This document shows, piece after piece, positions 34,296 through 45,239 of a DNA stretch of 64,000 nucleotides. The stretch comes from Martinezella rhizogenes. Its GTDB lineage: Bacteria > Pseudomonadota > Alphaproteobacteria > Rhizobiales > Rhizobiaceae. Positions within the stretch are counted from its first letter, which is position 1, and the number at the start of each line of letters is the position of its first letter. Below the pieces are notes generated by a model that was not told where the DNA came from, did not search any database, and was given only the letters and a program-made list of their open reading frames with translations. A program made the translations under genes and the position numbers. The stretch lies in the NCBI RefSeq assembly GCF_000799715.1, contig NZ_JUHG01000020.1:62001-126000 (forward strand), written 5' to 3'.

Positions 34296-36641
34296 TCAGG
34301 CCACGGCCCGAGCGGCTTCCCAAACCTTCAGCGGCGTGGCCGGCATGGTAAGCGCGTTGTTACCGATCGCATCGGTGATGGCATTGATCACCGCCGGCGG
34401 CGAACCGATGGCGCCCGCCTCGCCGCAGCCCTTCAGGCCCAAAGGATTGCTCGGGCTCGGCGTGCATTGATGCGAAATATCGAAGGACGGCAGGTCGTCG
34501 GCGCGCGGCATGGTGTAGTCCATGAAGCTCGCCGTCAGCAGCTGGCCGTTCTCGTCATAGTGCACGCCCTCGAGCAAGGCCTGGCCGATCCCCTGCGCAA
34601 TGCCGCCATGCACCTGGCCCTCGACGATCATCGGATTGATGATATTGCCGAAATCGTCGGCGGCGACGAACTGGATGATCTCGGTCTTGCCGGTTTCCGG
34701 ATCGACCTCGACTTCGCAGATGTAGCAGCCGGCTGGGAAGGTGAAATTGGCAGGATCGTAGAAGGCGGTTTCCTTCAGGCCCGGCTCCATGCCGGAAGGC
34801 AGGTTATGCGCGGTATAGGCGGCCAGAGCCACCTGGAACCAGGGCAGCGATTTGTCCGTGCCGGCAACTTTGACATTGCCGTCCTCGATGACGATATCGC
34901 TTTCATCGGCCTCCATCAGATGGGCCGCAATTTTCTTCGCCTTGGCCTCCACCTTGTCGAGCGCCTTGACCACGGCGGACATGCCGACGGCGCCGGAGCG
35001 CGAGCCATAGGTGCCCATGCCCATCTGCACCTTGTCGGTGTCGCCGTGAACGATCGAGATACTGTCGATCGGCACGCCGAGCCGGTCGGCGACGAGCTGC
35101 GCGAAAGTGGTTTCATGCCCCTGGCCATGGCTGTGCGAGCCGGTGAGCACCTCGATGGTGCCGACCGCGTTGACGCGAACCTCGGCCGATTCCCAGAGGC
35201 CGACGCCAGCGCCGAGCGCACCGACCGCTTGCGACGGCGCAAGGCCACAGGCCTCGATATAGCAGCTCATGCCGATGCCGCGCTTCATGCCGCGCGACGC
35301 CGCTTCCGCCTTGCGGGCCGGAAAGCCGTTCCAGTCCGCCTGCTGCATGGAGGCATTCAGCGACGCCTCGTAGTCGCCGGCGTCATAATTCATGATCACC
35401 TGCGTCTGATAGGGGAAAGAGCGGATGAAATTGGCGCGTCGCAGTTCCGCCGGCGAAATGCCAAGCTCGCGCGCCGCCGTTTCCATGGTGCGCTCGAGAA
35501 GATAGGTCGCTTCCGGACGCCCCGCGCCGCGATAGGCGTCGACCGGCACCGTATTGGTATAGACGGTGCGGACATTGGCGTGGATCGCCGGGATCGCATA
35601 TTGGCCGGACAGCAGCGTCGCGTAGAGATAGGTCGGCACGCAGGATGAAAACAGCGACATATAGGCGCCGAGATTGGCGATGGTGTCGACCTTCAACCCG
35701 ATGATACGGTTCTCGGCATCAAAGGCCATCTTCACCTTGGAAACATGGTCGCGGCCGTGAGCATCTGTAAGGAAAGCCTCGGTGCGGTCGGACGTCCACT
35801 TGACCGGCACGCCGGTTTTCTTCGAGGCCCAGAGACAGACGATCTCCTCCGGATAGATATAGATTTTCGAGCCAAAGCCGCCGCCGACATCAGGCGCGAT
35901 CACCCGCAGCTTGTTTTCTGGCGCGACATTATAGAAGGCGCTCATCACCAGCCGTGCCACATGCGGGTTCTGGCTGGTGGTGTAGCAGGTATAGTGATCC
36001 TCGGCGGCATCGTAGATGCCAAGCGTGGCGCGCGGCTCCATCGCATTCGGCGACAGCCGGTTGTTATGGATCTCGATCTCGGTGACATGCGCCGCCGCGG
36101 CGATCGCACTGTCGGTCGCGGCGCCATCGCCGATCTCCCAATCGAAGATCAGGTTGCCTGCCGCCTCTGGATGAATCTGCGGCGCATCGGGCTTCAGCGC
36201 CTCGATCGCCTCAACGACGGCGGGAAGCTCATCGTAATCCACCACCACGGCCTCGGCCGCGTCGCGGGCCTCGCCCAGACTGTCGGCAACCACGATGGCG
36301 ACGGCATCGCCGACATAGCGTACGGTATCGACCGCCAGGGGCCGCCATGCACCCATCTTCATCGGCGAGCCATCCTTGGAATGGATCATCCAACCGCAGA
36401 TCAGGTTGCCGATTCCGTCGGCAAGCAATTGCTTACCGTCCAGCACACCGATCACCCCTGGCATGGCCAGTGCAGCCGCAGTGTCGAGGCCGGCAATCTT
36501 CGCATGCGCATGCGGGCTGCGGACGAAATAGGCGTACTTCATACCCGGCGTCACCATGTCGTCGGTATAGCGCCCCTTGCCCGTCAGAAATCGTTTGTCT
36601 TCCTTGCGCGTAACGCGCGCACCAATGCCTTCAACGCCCAT
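34296..36641 (-). CDS. coxL: Molybdenum hydroxylase large subunit, form II CoxL-like
   Basis: The 781-residue molybdopterin-binding catalytic subunit. ATG 36641 follows GGGAGGATATC and gives a proper N-terminus GIGARVTRKEDKRFL. Expected landmarks are GGGFGSK (253-259) and, at the active-site loop, AYRGAGR (369-375). Form I CO dehydrogenases carry AYxCSFR with a Cu-ligating cysteine; this protein instead has the form II motif, so CO oxidation is uncertain and another aldehyde, purine or aromatic substrate is possible. Gene order S-L-M and no coxDEFG accessory genes nearby. Needs molybdopterin-cytosine dinucleotide. Confidence 0.88.
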   Translation of the reverse strand: MGVEGIGARVTRKEDKRFLTGKGRYTDDMVTPGMKYAYFVRSPHAHAKIAGLDTAAALAMPGVIGVLDGKQLLADGIGNLICGWMIHSKDGSPMKMGAWRPLAVDTVRYVGDAVAIVVADSLGEARDAAEAVVVDYDELPAVVEAIEALKPDAPQIHPEAAGNLIFDWEIGDGAATDSAIAAAAHVTEIEIHNNRLSPNAMEPRATLGIYDAAEDHYTCYTTSQNPHVARLVMSAFYNVAPENKLRVIAPDVGGGFGSKIYIYPEEIVCLWASKKTGVPVKWTSDRTEAFLTDAHGRDHVSKVKMAFDAENRIIGLKVDTIANLGAYMSLFSSCVPTYLYATLLSGQYAIPAIHANVRTVYTNTVPVDAYRGAGRPEATYLLERTMETAARELGISPAELRRANFIRSFPYQTQVIMNYDAGDYEASLNASMQQADWNGFPARKAEAASRGMKRGIGMSCYIEACGLAPSQAVGALGAGVGLWESAEVRVNAVGTIEVLTGSHSHGQGHETTFAQLVADRLGVPIDSISIVHGDTDKVQMGMGTYGSRSGAVGMSAVVKALDKVEAKAKKIAAHLMEADESDIVIEDGNVKVAGTDKSLPWFQVALAAYTAHNLPSGMEPGLKETAFYDPANFTFPAGCYICEVEVDPETGKTEIIQFVAADDFGNIINPMIVEGQVHGGIAQGIGQALLEGVHYDENGQLLTASFMDYTMPRADDLPSFDISHQCTPSPSNPLGLKGCGEAGAIGSPPAVINAITDAIGNNALTMPATPLKVWEAARAVA

Positions 36642-36724
36642 GATATCCTCCCATTGGGGTTCCGGGCCTAGCAATCCGCCAAGATAACAGCCGTTGGCGT
36701 TCGCCAGACAGTCTCGGTGAAATC

Positions 36725-37213
<489 letters not shown>

Positions 37214-37510
37214 ATTTTCCTCCACGCCTCTCCTCCAGAGGCAATTGCCATCATTTGACTTTTTTGAAGTACGATCAACCTCTACTTTAGAAAGATCGTG
37301 GATTTTCTCTTCACGTAATTTATTTCACTTACCTATTGTAGATTTATATATTTTAGCATTAAAGAAAATAAAGATAGCCAATGGACAATCATATTTTACG
37401 CGATATTTCTTCGTAGCTGCAGGACTGTAAGGACAGCCCATCGTGGTGGAGCTGAAGAATGGGACGGCGTTGGCCGGGGGTACCGGCTTAACTAACGTTG
37501 GAGAGAGTGA

Positions 37511-37837
37511 ATGAAGAAAGTTCTTATGCTCGCATTGATCGGCTTGTCGATCGCAAGCTGCACCCCGACTGAACAGGGCGCCGGCATCGGCGCGGCATCC
37601 GGCGCCATTATCGGCGGTGCAGTCACCGGCAACGTCCGCGGCGCAGCCGTCGGCGCCGCGATCGGCGGCGTTTCCGGCGCTGTCATCGGCAGCGTTTCCG
37701 AACAGCCGGGCCAGTGCTACTACCGCGACCGCTATGGCCGTCGTTACATCGATAATTGCCCACGCGGCGGTTATCGCGATGGTGGCGGCTATCGGGATGG
37801 TGGTGGTTACCGTGGCGGTTACAACAGCGACTACTGA
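37511..37837 (+). CDS. Glycine-zipper lipoprotein
   Basis: A 108-residue lipoprotein: SIASC is the lipobox with Cys18. The middle holds glycine-zipper repeats (GIGAASGAIIGGAVTG and GAAVGAAIGGVSGAVIG) that can form a membrane hairpin, as in 'YMGG/17 kDa antigen-like' proteins. The tail has two cysteines (QCYY, NCPRGG) and a short GGYRDGG repeat. Envelope location is expected, function unknown. ATG 37511 follows GGAGAGAG. A rho-independent terminator ends the unit. Confidence 0.87.
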   Translation: MKKVLMLALIGLSIASCTPTEQGAGIGAASGAIIGGAVTGNVRGAAVGAAIGGVSGAVIGSVSEQPGQCYYRDRYGRRYIDNCPRGGYRDGGGYRDGGGYRGGYNSDY

Positions 37838-38163
37838 TCAATTACAGATCGAGATAGCGAAGCCCCGGATCTTGCGTCCGGGGCTTTTTCTTGTCGATCG
37901 CCGGCAAAATTCGATCTCGATTTCCATGTCGGGCCGAAAGCGCGGAGTGCGAAATAACGGCCATCCCCCACTCCGTGGAAACAATCGCAACTGCCCTAAG
38001 TCCCGGACGAAAATCCGGGATTCTTCATTTTCCCATCCGCCTTTTACAGGTTTTCGAGTCTAAAAAAGGTACACCTGACGAAGTTTTGTCTCTATGGTGC
38101 CCCCGCGTTAACCCCGGGGAAACACCAAACTGAGTAAGTTCTCATATAACCGTAAAGCGGCGT
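37838..38163. other. Intergenic region of 326 bases before tamA
   Basis: Contains the terminator at 37861-37890 and the tamA upstream region. A frame at 37891-38133 (plus) has no ribosome site and an unlikely composition. The palindrome CCCCGCGTTAACCCCGGGG lies near 38100 but without a clear role. No RNA gene was recognised. Confidence 0.45.
37861..37890 (+). terminator. Rho-independent terminator after the glycine-zipper gene
   Basis: AGCCCCGGA (37861-37869) pairs exactly with TCCGGGGCT (37877-37885), loop of seven bases, then TTTTTC. It begins 23 bases after the stop codon. Confidence 0.92.
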
Positions 38164-40089
38164 ATGCGTAGAAGAACTGACCCGAGAAAGAGTATTGCGT
38201 ATCGGCGAGCAGGCACCGTAATGGCGGTTGCGGCGACGCTTGCGCTCGCCCCGCTCGGCATCAAAAATGCCTTTGCTTTCAAATTGTTCGGCATGACCCT
38301 CTGGGGCGAGGACGAGACAAAGGATCAGGTTTCCGATCCCGTCCGTTACACGGTCGATCTGAAGACCGACAATATCGACAAGGACCTCAAGGAATCCCTG
38401 ACCGACAGCTCGATGCTGGTCGCCGACAAGAAGAAGCCGGTTTCCGGCGACCTCGGCGTCGTCATCAAGGCACGCGACGATCGCGACCGGCTGATCGCCA
38501 CCCTTTACGAAAAAGCCCGTTACGGCGCGGTGGTCACCGTCACCGTCGACGGCACCAATCTGGACGCGCTGCCGCCGAACCCGACCTTCAGCCGCTCGAA
38601 GCCCGTAGCCATCACCGTCAGCATCGATCCCGGCCCGCTCTTCAAACTCGGCAAGGTCAACCTGCTCGGCGACGCAGCCAGCCGCAACGCTGTGCAATAC
38701 GGGCTTGTGCCCGGCGATGGCGCGGGATCGCTGACCATCATCAAGGCCGGCGACAAGATCGTCGCCGATTTCAAGAACGAGGGCCATCCGCTCGCCAGGC
38801 TGACCAGACGCGATGTCGTCGCAGATCACGCGAGCCGCACCGTCGAGGTGACACTGAGGGTCGACAGTGGCCCCATCGCACCCGTCGGTAATGTCGGCGT
38901 CACCGGCCAGAAGTCAGTCGATCCGGATTTCATCAAGCGCTATGCCCGCATCAATGAGGGCAGGCCCTATTCCCCGGAAGAGCTGAAGAAGGCCTCCGAC
39001 CGCCTGCGCAAGCTTGGCGTCTTTTCCAGCATCACCATCCGCGAGGCCGACAGACTGGCGCCGGACGGCAGCATTCCCATGACCATCGAAGTGTCGGAAG
39101 GCAAGCAACGCTATTTTGGCGTCGGCGCGCAATATTCCACCATCGACGGCTTCGGCCTGCAGGGCTATTGGGGTCACCGCAACCTGACCGGCCGGGCGGA
39201 CTCGCTACGCATCGAGGGATCGGTCTCCCGGCTCGGCGAAACCACCGATGTCGGCCAGCTCGACTATAGCGCCGGCATTACCTACGTCCGGCCCGCGACC
39301 CTCTATCCCTCGGCAACCTTCACCGCTGGCCTGAAGATGCAGAGCCTACATCCGGACGCCTACGATGCCGATACCGCCACCGCGAGCGCCGGCCTTGCCT
39401 ACGAGCTGTCCGATCAGGACACCGTCTCCGCCGGTGGTGAAGTGTCCTATGAACAAGACAGCACGGACGCCTATGGCGATCAAAACTATCTGACGGTGGC
39501 GATCCCGCTCGAATATATCAGGGACACCCGCGACAACAAGCTGGACCCGACCGAGGGCTACCGCGCCTCGATTAGCGCCAAGCCGAGCTATGAAGCCATG
39601 GGCGGCACGGTGTTCAGTTCCTTCGAGGGTTCGATTTCCGGTTATCAGGGCGTCGGCGCCAACAACAATGTCGTCTTCGCCGGCAAGCTTTCCCTTGGCT
39701 CGCTCCTCGGCGCCAACAGCATCGAGGACATTCCGGCGACCCGGCGATTCTATGCCGGCGGCGGCGGCTCAGTGCGCGGCTACGCCTACCAGGAAATCTC
39801 GCCCTATAACTCCAATGGCGATGCGCTCGGCGGCCGCTCCTATGGCACGGCCTCCTTCGAAGCCCGCATCAAGATTACCGACACGATCGGCATCGTGCCC
39901 TTCGTCGACATGGGTAGCGTCACCGACAGCAGTTTTCCCGACTTTTCCGATCTTCGCATTGGCGCGGGCGTCGGTGTGCGCTACGCTACGCCCTTCGGCC
40001 CAATCAGGCTCGATGTCGCCGTTCCCCTGAAGAAATATCCCGACGGCACGGCATACGGCATCTATGCCGGCATCGGCCAATCCTTCTGA
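38164..40089 (+). CDS. tamA: TamA-type Omp85 outer-membrane assembly protein
   Basis: A 641-residue outer membrane protein. It has a signal peptide (about 1-38), periplasmic POTRA-type repeats (about 50-310, including GKVNLLGD, YSPEELKKASDRLRKLG) and a C-terminal 16-strand barrel with RRFYAGGGGSVRGY as the conserved L6 loop region and a final aromatic residue (GIGQSF). Together with TamB it inserts or supports outer membrane proteins and lipid transport. The start follows weak ribosome features; ATG 38221 would be an alternative with a shorter signal peptide. Followed by tamB after 63 bases. Confidence 0.92.
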   Translation: MRRRTDPRKSIAYRRAGTVMAVAATLALAPLGIKNAFAFKLFGMTLWGEDETKDQVSDPVRYTVDLKTDNIDKDLKESLTDSSMLVADKKKPVSGDLGVVIKARDDRDRLIATLYEKARYGAVVTVTVDGTNLDALPPNPTFSRSKPVAITVSIDPGPLFKLGKVNLLGDAASRNAVQYGLVPGDGAGSLTIIKAGDKIVADFKNEGHPLARLTRRDVVADHASRTVEVTLRVDSGPIAPVGNVGVTGQKSVDPDFIKRYARINEGRPYSPEELKKASDRLRKLGVFSSITIREADRLAPDGSIPMTIEVSEGKQRYFGVGAQYSTIDGFGLQGYWGHRNLTGRADSLRIEGSVSRLGETTDVGQLDYSAGITYVRPATLYPSATFTAGLKMQSLHPDAYDADTATASAGLAYELSDQDTVSAGGEVSYEQDSTDAYGDQNYLTVAIPLEYIRDTRDNKLDPTEGYRASISAKPSYEAMGGTVFSSFEGSISGYQGVGANNNVVFAGKLSLGSLLGANSIEDIPATRRFYAGGGGSVRGYAYQEISPYNSNGDALGGRSYGTASFEARIKITDTIGIVPFVDMGSVTDSSFPDFSDLRIGAGVGVRYATPFGPIRLDVAVPLKKYPDGTAYGIYAGIGQSF

Positions 40090-40152
40090 CCAGCCGTATG
40101 ATCGGAGATCAGTTCAGCACGCGGTTACAAAAGTGAGGTTACTGTCGCTCTC

Positions 40153-43100
40153 ATGAGCATGTTGATTCGAATTCTCGGGAGATTGTTGCGCTTCGTCGGC
40201 TATGCGGTCGTGGCAGTTCTCGTGCTGGCCATTGCCGCCGTGCTCGTCGTCGGCTTTGTGCCCGGCGCAACCGGCTATGCCGTGAACCGGGTGGCAGAAC
40301 TCGTCTCTACACCGGACCGCACCATCACGATTGCCCAGCCCTCGGGACTTCTGACCGGCAGCCTCAGGGTCGGCGCAATCACCGTTGCCGATACCAAGGG
40401 CACCGTCGCCAAGGTGCAGAACCTCGCCATCGACTGGTCGCCGCTCTCGCTGCTGACGGGCACCTTCCATGCCGACCGCGTTGCCGCAGATGTCGTGGAC
40501 GTCCAGCGCCTGCCGGTATCGACGGTGAAAGCCGAACCCCAGGCTGCGACCAGCGAAAGCAGCGGTTTCTCGCTGCCCATCGCTGTCGATATCGGCGCCA
40601 TCGCCCTGCCGGACCTGCGCATCGGCCAAGCCATTGCCGGCCAGGATTTCGCCCTTGCGGCCAATGGCAGCGTCAAGGCGAACAACAGCAGCGTCGATCT
40701 CATCCTCGATGCCAATCGCCAGGACGTTCCCGATGCCAAGCTCTCGACCAATATCTCCTTCGCGCCGGCCGAAAACCGGCTGAACCTGAAGGCCGAAATC
40801 GCAGAGCCTCGGGATGGCCTGCTCGCTGGACTGTTGCATCTGCCGGGCGGCCCCGCGATCAATATCAAACTCTCCGGCGAGGGTCCGCTATCGAACTGGG
40901 CCGGCAAGCTTCAGGCGGCGCTGGACGGCAAGCCGACAGTATCGATCGACGGCCATCACGCCATGTCTGCCGATGGGCTGCACCATATCGACGTCAAGGG
41001 CGGCGGCGACGTCGATTCTCTGCTGCCACCGACCTTGCGCCCGCTATTTGCCGGCCAGACGACGATCGACCTTTCCGCAACCTTCGACGGCAAGGGCAAG
41101 ATCGACATCCAGACCGGCAATCTCGCTACCGGCAGCGTCGTCATTGCCGCCTCCGGCACGCTCGATCCCTCGGGAAACAACAGTCTCAACGCCAACCTGC
41201 TCGGCACCTCCGGACCAGTCGATTTCCGCTGGCCGATGGAAAACGGCGAGTTGCGGGCGATGATCTCGCGCGTCGATGTCGCGCTGACAGGCGCCTCGCA
41301 AGCGGTAAAGATCGATGCCAAGGCCACGCTCGACAGCGCCAGCGCGCCGCAAGGCCAGATCGGCCAGATAAACCTCAGCGCCACAAGCGACGCTTTCAAT
41401 CTGACCAGCGGCTCCGGTCCGCTGCAGCTTCGCCTCGTTGTCGGCCAAACGGCATTCGTCAGTCCGGATCTCAACCGCCTGATCCGCGCGCCGATTTCGC
41501 TGACCGCGCCGTTGCAGATCTCGCCCGACACGATCGGCTTCAACAACACGACATTGGAAAGCGCCAGCATCGGCGGCACCGTCAACGGCAAATATACGCT
41601 GTCGTCGAAGGCGCTGACCGGCAACTTCAAGCTCTTCGCCCTGCCCGCCGTGCTGCCGGACGGTGTGTCGAACAAGTTCGAGGGAACGATCTCGCTGGAG
41701 GGCCAGGTCGCCGGCACCGTGCCGACGAAGATCAACCTCTCCAATCTGGCGCTGAAATCGAATGTCGGCGAAATCAACGGCAATGCCACGCTCGACGGCC
41801 AGACTCTGGCCTCGAACCTGACGGGCAAGCTGCTCGACCTTTCCAAGCTGATCCCGAATGCCGAGGGCCAGGCGGACATCGGGCTGAAGACCAAGGGACC
41901 GCTGACAGCACTCGGCGTCGACGCGACGGTGAAGGCCGTCAACGTCAAGCTCGCTGGGCGATTGCTGGATACGCTCGATGTCGCTTTGACCGGCACCGCC
42001 GATCCGAATGCCCCGCAGGCGAACGTAGAGGCGAACGGCGCCATCGACGGCAAACCGATCAGCATCACCGCTAACGCTACCTCGCAAGATGGCCGCACCA
42101 GTATCCCGGCGCTTGCCGTCGAGATCGGCCCCAACAGACTGCAGGGCAAGCTGGATTTCTCTTCGAGTTTCGAACCATCGGGCGCGCTGACTTTCGATCT
42201 TCCCGATCTCAGCCTCATCGCCGCCCTCGCCGGGCAAAAGGCCGCCGGCGACCTGAAGGGTACGCTCGATCTCTCCAATGCCAATGGCAAGATCGGCCTG
42301 AAGGTCAATGCCACCGGCGGCGGCATTCGCCGCGACGATCTCGTCATCGACAAACCGGCCATCGCCCTCACTGTCGATGACCTGAAAGCCTTTTCCGCCA
42401 ATGGCAGCATCCGCGCCGGCGCCATCGCCTCCGGCGCCAATCGCATCGCCGATCTCGGGCTGACCTTCACGCAACAGGGCAGCCGCACCGTCTTCGATCT
42501 CAAGTCGACCTATGACAACGCGCCGCTCACCACCGGCGGCAATGTCGAGACCGGCGGCGGCCAGACGGTCGTCAGCCTCGACAACTTCGCCGGTGCGCCA
42601 CGCACCATTCCGGTGAAGCTGGCCTCGCCCACCAAGATCACCATCAAGGACGGCACGGTCACGCTGAATGGGCTTACCATCCAGACCGGTGGTGGCTCCG
42701 TCGTCGTCGATGGCACTGCGGGCCAGGCGCTCAACATCAATGCCAAGATCGCCAGCCTGCCCGCCAGCCTCGCCAATGTCTTCGCCCCGATGCTTGCCGC
42801 CGAGGGCACGATCTCCGGCACGGTAACCGCCACCGGCAAGCCGGCGGCACCCGTCGTCCGGTTTCAGACCGATTGGTCGGGGGCTGCGACCAGCCAGACG
42901 AAATCGGCCGGGCTAGGCCCACTCGGCATCAAGGCAAACGGCCAGTTCGCCGACAACGTCGTCACCATCGACACCAATCTCACCGGCCAGAGCGGTCTCG
43001 CGCTCAACGGCGGCGGCACGGTCGCTGTCGCCGGCAGCAAGGCGCTGGCGATAAAAGTCACAGGAAACCTGCCTTTCGACGCGCTGGCCGGCCAGCTCGC

Positions 43101-44337
43101 GGCACAGGGCCTGGTCATGACCGGCACGGCCAGGATCGACCTGCAGATCGGCGGCACGACAGCCGCACCCGCCGTTACCGGCACGATCATCACCGACGGC
43201 AGTAAGCTCGTCGATGTCCGCCGCAATCTCACCCTTAACGGCCTTGCCGTCACCGTCACCCTCGACGGCAGGCAGGCCACGATCTCGCGCCTCAACGGCA
43301 ATCTCGCCAGCGGCGGCAGCGTCTCGGCGAGCGGCACGGTCGGCATCGTCCAGGACGGCGGCTTTCCCGCCGATATCCAGTTGAAATTCAACAACGCCAC
43401 CTATGTTGACGGCACATTGGTGACAGCGACCGTCAACGGCGCGCTCGGTATCAAGGGGCCGCTGATGACCGCACCGGTGCTGACCGGCAATCTGAAGCTC
43501 AGCAAGGCATCGATCACCGTGCCGGAAAAGCTGCCGGCCTCGCTTTCAGAAATCAACATCAAGCACAAGAACGCACCGGCCGCGGTCACCGCCCAGTTCA
43601 AGGGTCAGAAACCGCAGGCTCCGAGCAGCAAATCCACCAGCCTGGGCATCGAACTGCAACTCGATGCGCCGTCGCAGATTTTCGTGCGCGGCCGTGGCAT
43701 CGACGCGGAACTAGGCGGCAGTATTACCGTTCGCGGCACGGCGGCAAATCCCGTCGTCTCCGGCGGCTTCACCATGCGGCGCGGCCGCCTGACCATCCTC
43801 AGCCGCCGTCTGGATTTCACCGACACCAGCAAGATCACCTTCGGCGGCGACCTGACGCCCGCACTCAACATGGAAGCGACCTCGTCGGTAAACTCCACCA
43901 CCATCACCGTGGATGTCACGGGTCTGGCCACCGACCCGCAGATCGCCTTCTCCTCCTCGCCTGCCCTGCCGCAGGACGAGGTGATGGCGCAGCTGATTTT
44001 CGGCCAATCCATGTCGAAGCTCTCGGCGATGCAGATCGCCCAGCTCGCCGATGCCGCCAGCCAGCTTGCCGGCGGCCGCTCTACCTCGCTGTTCGACGGC
44101 CTGCGCAGCCATCTCGGCGTCGATGATCTCGACATCTCGACCGATGCGAACGGCCAGGCGCAGGTCGGCGCCGGCAAGTACCTGAACAAGCGCACCTATA
44201 TCGAACTACAGCAAGGTGCCGCCAACAACACCAAGGCGATCATCAATCTCGATGTCGGGCGCGGGGTGAAGCTGCGGGGTGCCGCCGGCTCGAATGGCGC
44301 GGGCGAAGCCGGTATCGTCTACGAGCACGAATATTAA
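40153..44337 (+). CDS. tamB: TamB-type translocation and assembly module protein
   Basis: A 1394-residue inner-membrane-anchored periplasmic protein, partner of TamA. A single N-terminal hydrophobic segment (about 12-40) is followed by a very long region of repeated beta strands (many Asp-Gly-Lys and Ala/Gly/Thr runs, expected to form a hydrophobic groove) and the C-terminal DUF490/TamB domain from about residue 1080 (GRGIDAELGGSITVRG, LNMEATSS, then the conserved end GEAGIVYEHEY). AsmA/VPS13-like proteins of this type are linked to lipid transfer. ATG 40153 gives the membrane anchor. The largest gene in the window. Confidence 0.93.
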   Translation: MSMLIRILGRLLRFVGYAVVAVLVLAIAAVLVVGFVPGATGYAVNRVAELVSTPDRTITIAQPSGLLTGSLRVGAITVADTKGTVAKVQNLAIDWSPLSLLTGTFHADRVAADVVDVQRLPVSTVKAEPQAATSESSGFSLPIAVDIGAIALPDLRIGQAIAGQDFALAANGSVKANNSSVDLILDANRQDVPDAKLSTNISFAPAENRLNLKAEIAEPRDGLLAGLLHLPGGPAINIKLSGEGPLSNWAGKLQAALDGKPTVSIDGHHAMSADGLHHIDVKGGGDVDSLLPPTLRPLFAGQTTIDLSATFDGKGKIDIQTGNLATGSVVIAASGTLDPSGNNSLNANLLGTSGPVDFRWPMENGELRAMISRVDVALTGASQAVKIDAKATLDSASAPQGQIGQINLSATSDAFNLTSGSGPLQLRLVVGQTAFVSPDLNRLIRAPISLTAPLQISPDTIGFNNTTLESASIGGTVNGKYTLSSKALTGNFKLFALPAVLPDGVSNKFEGTISLEGQVAGTVPTKINLSNLALKSNVGEINGNATLDGQTLASNLTGKLLDLSKLIPNAEGQADIGLKTKGPLTALGVDATVKAVNVKLAGRLLDTLDVALTGTADPNAPQANVEANGAIDGKPISITANATSQDGRTSIPALAVEIGPNRLQGKLDFSSSFEPSGALTFDLPDLSLIAALAGQKAAGDLKGTLDLSNANGKIGLKVNATGGGIRRDDLVIDKPAIALTVDDLKAFSANGSIRAGAIASGANRIADLGLTFTQQGSRTVFDLKSTYDNAPLTTGGNVETGGGQTVVSLDNFAGAPRTIPVKLASPTKITIKDGTVTLNGLTIQTGGGSVVVDGTAGQALNINAKIASLPASLANVFAPMLAAEGTISGTVTATGKPAAPVVRFQTDWSGAATSQTKSAGLGPLGIKANGQFADNVVTIDTNLTGQSGLALNGGGTVAVAGSKALAIKVTGNLPFDALAGQLAAQGLVMTGTARIDLQIGGTTAAPAVTGTIITDGSKLVDVRRNLTLNGLAVTVTLDGRQATISRLNGNLASGGSVSASGTVGIVQDGGFPADIQLKFNNATYVDGTLVTATVNGALGIKGPLMTAPVLTGNLKLSKASITVPEKLPASLSEINIKHKNAPAAVTAQFKGQKPQAPSSKSTSLGIELQLDAPSQIFVRGRGIDAELGGSITVRGTAANPVVSGGFTMRRGRLTILSRRLDFTDTSKITFGGDLTPALNMEATSSVNSTTITVDVTGLATDPQIAFSSSPALPQDEVMAQLIFGQSMSKLSAMQIAQLADAASQLAGGRSTSLFDGLRSHLGVDDLDISTDANGQAQVGAGKYLNKRTYIELQQGAANNTKAIINLDVGRGVKLRGAAGSNGAGEAGIVYEHEY

Positions 44338-44408
44338 GGCGACATGGCCGGGACGCCTCTTAGCACCCCGGCCGTCGATTATAGCTTCCCGAAATCTTGC
44401 TCGAGATA

Positions 44409-45137
44409 TCAGCCGCCAATGGCGGCGCGATGCGCGTCGGCGAATTCGGCAAGGCTCGTAAACACAAAATCGACCGTCGGAATATTGGGCGGAATCGGCG
44501 TCGCTCCGCCGCCAGGCTGTCCGGAACGCCGGTCGATCCAGGCGCGGGCGAGGCCCGCCTTCGCCGCCGGCACATGGTCGTGATGGAGGCTCTGTGCGAC
44601 GTGAAGCACCTCTGAAGGCGCGATGCCGAGATCACCCTGCAGATGGTCGAGCAGATAAGTGAAATTGCGCGGATCGGGCTTATAGGACCCGACATCCTCT
44701 GCGGTATAGACGGCGTCGAAATTCACGCCCAGTTTCCGGTTGCTGGCAGCAAAACTGGTGCGATCGACATTCGACAGGATGATGAGCTTGTAGTGTTTCT
44801 TGAGATAGCCAAGCGCCTTAGCTGAATCAGGAAAGGGCGGCCAATCGGAGACGGAGCCGCCGAAGCGCTCATGCAGATCCGGAGAGACATGCGCACCCAG
44901 CACCTTTGCGATGCGCGCATGCATCGCCGCGAGCAGGGTCGAATAACGCAGGGACGGCGTTTGCAGCTCCTGCTCCGTTTCCAGCCGGCCGAACAGTTCG
45001 AGTGTCTCATTGCGGCTTATGGTTAGCCGGCCTTCGCTCAAGAGCGGCTGAAGTGCGTTCCAGATGCCGGTTTCCCAATCGATGAGCGTGCCGTAGCAAT
45101 CGAAAGTGAGAGCCTTGAAATCAGTCAGTTTGGTCAA
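44409..45137 (-). CDS. HAD-superfamily haloacid dehalogenase, type II
   Basis: A 242-residue hydrolase of the L-2-haloacid dehalogenase type. The nucleophile region is LTFDCYGTLIDWETG (Asp13), followed by ILSNVDRTSF, EDVGSYKPDP and a DxxLHVAQSLHHDHVPA segment (cited as VLHVAQSLHHDH). True substrate is unknown; similar proteins also act on phosphates. Convergent with tamB (70 bases, with a GGCCGGG/CCCGGCC stem-loop at 44346-44373 lacking a T-run). Confidence 0.87.
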   Translation of the reverse strand: MTKLTDFKALTFDCYGTLIDWETGIWNALQPLLSEGRLTISRNETLELFGRLETEQELQTPSLRYSTLLAAMHARIAKVLGAHVSPDLHERFGGSVSDWPPFPDSAKALGYLKKHYKLIILSNVDRTSFAASNRKLGVNFDAVYTAEDVGSYKPDPRNFTYLLDHLQGDLGIAPSEVLHVAQSLHHDHVPAAKAGLARAWIDRRSGQPGGGATPIPPNIPTVDFVFTSLAEFADAHRAAIGG

Positions 45138-45239
45138 GCGGGCCTCCTGAAGCCAGATGTTTGTCTGGCGGAATTTCGCAGAAATCGGAGCCCTTGTGAT
45201 GCGGCGAAGCTCCGAATGACTTGACCGAACCTCCGATCC

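Noticed and set aside
37891..38133. 80-codon plus-strand frame before tamA
   Set aside because: Immediately follows a terminator, no ribosome site, unlikely composition.
44346..44373. GGCCGGG/CCCGGCC stem between tamB and the HAD gene as terminator
   Set aside because: No T-run in either direction.
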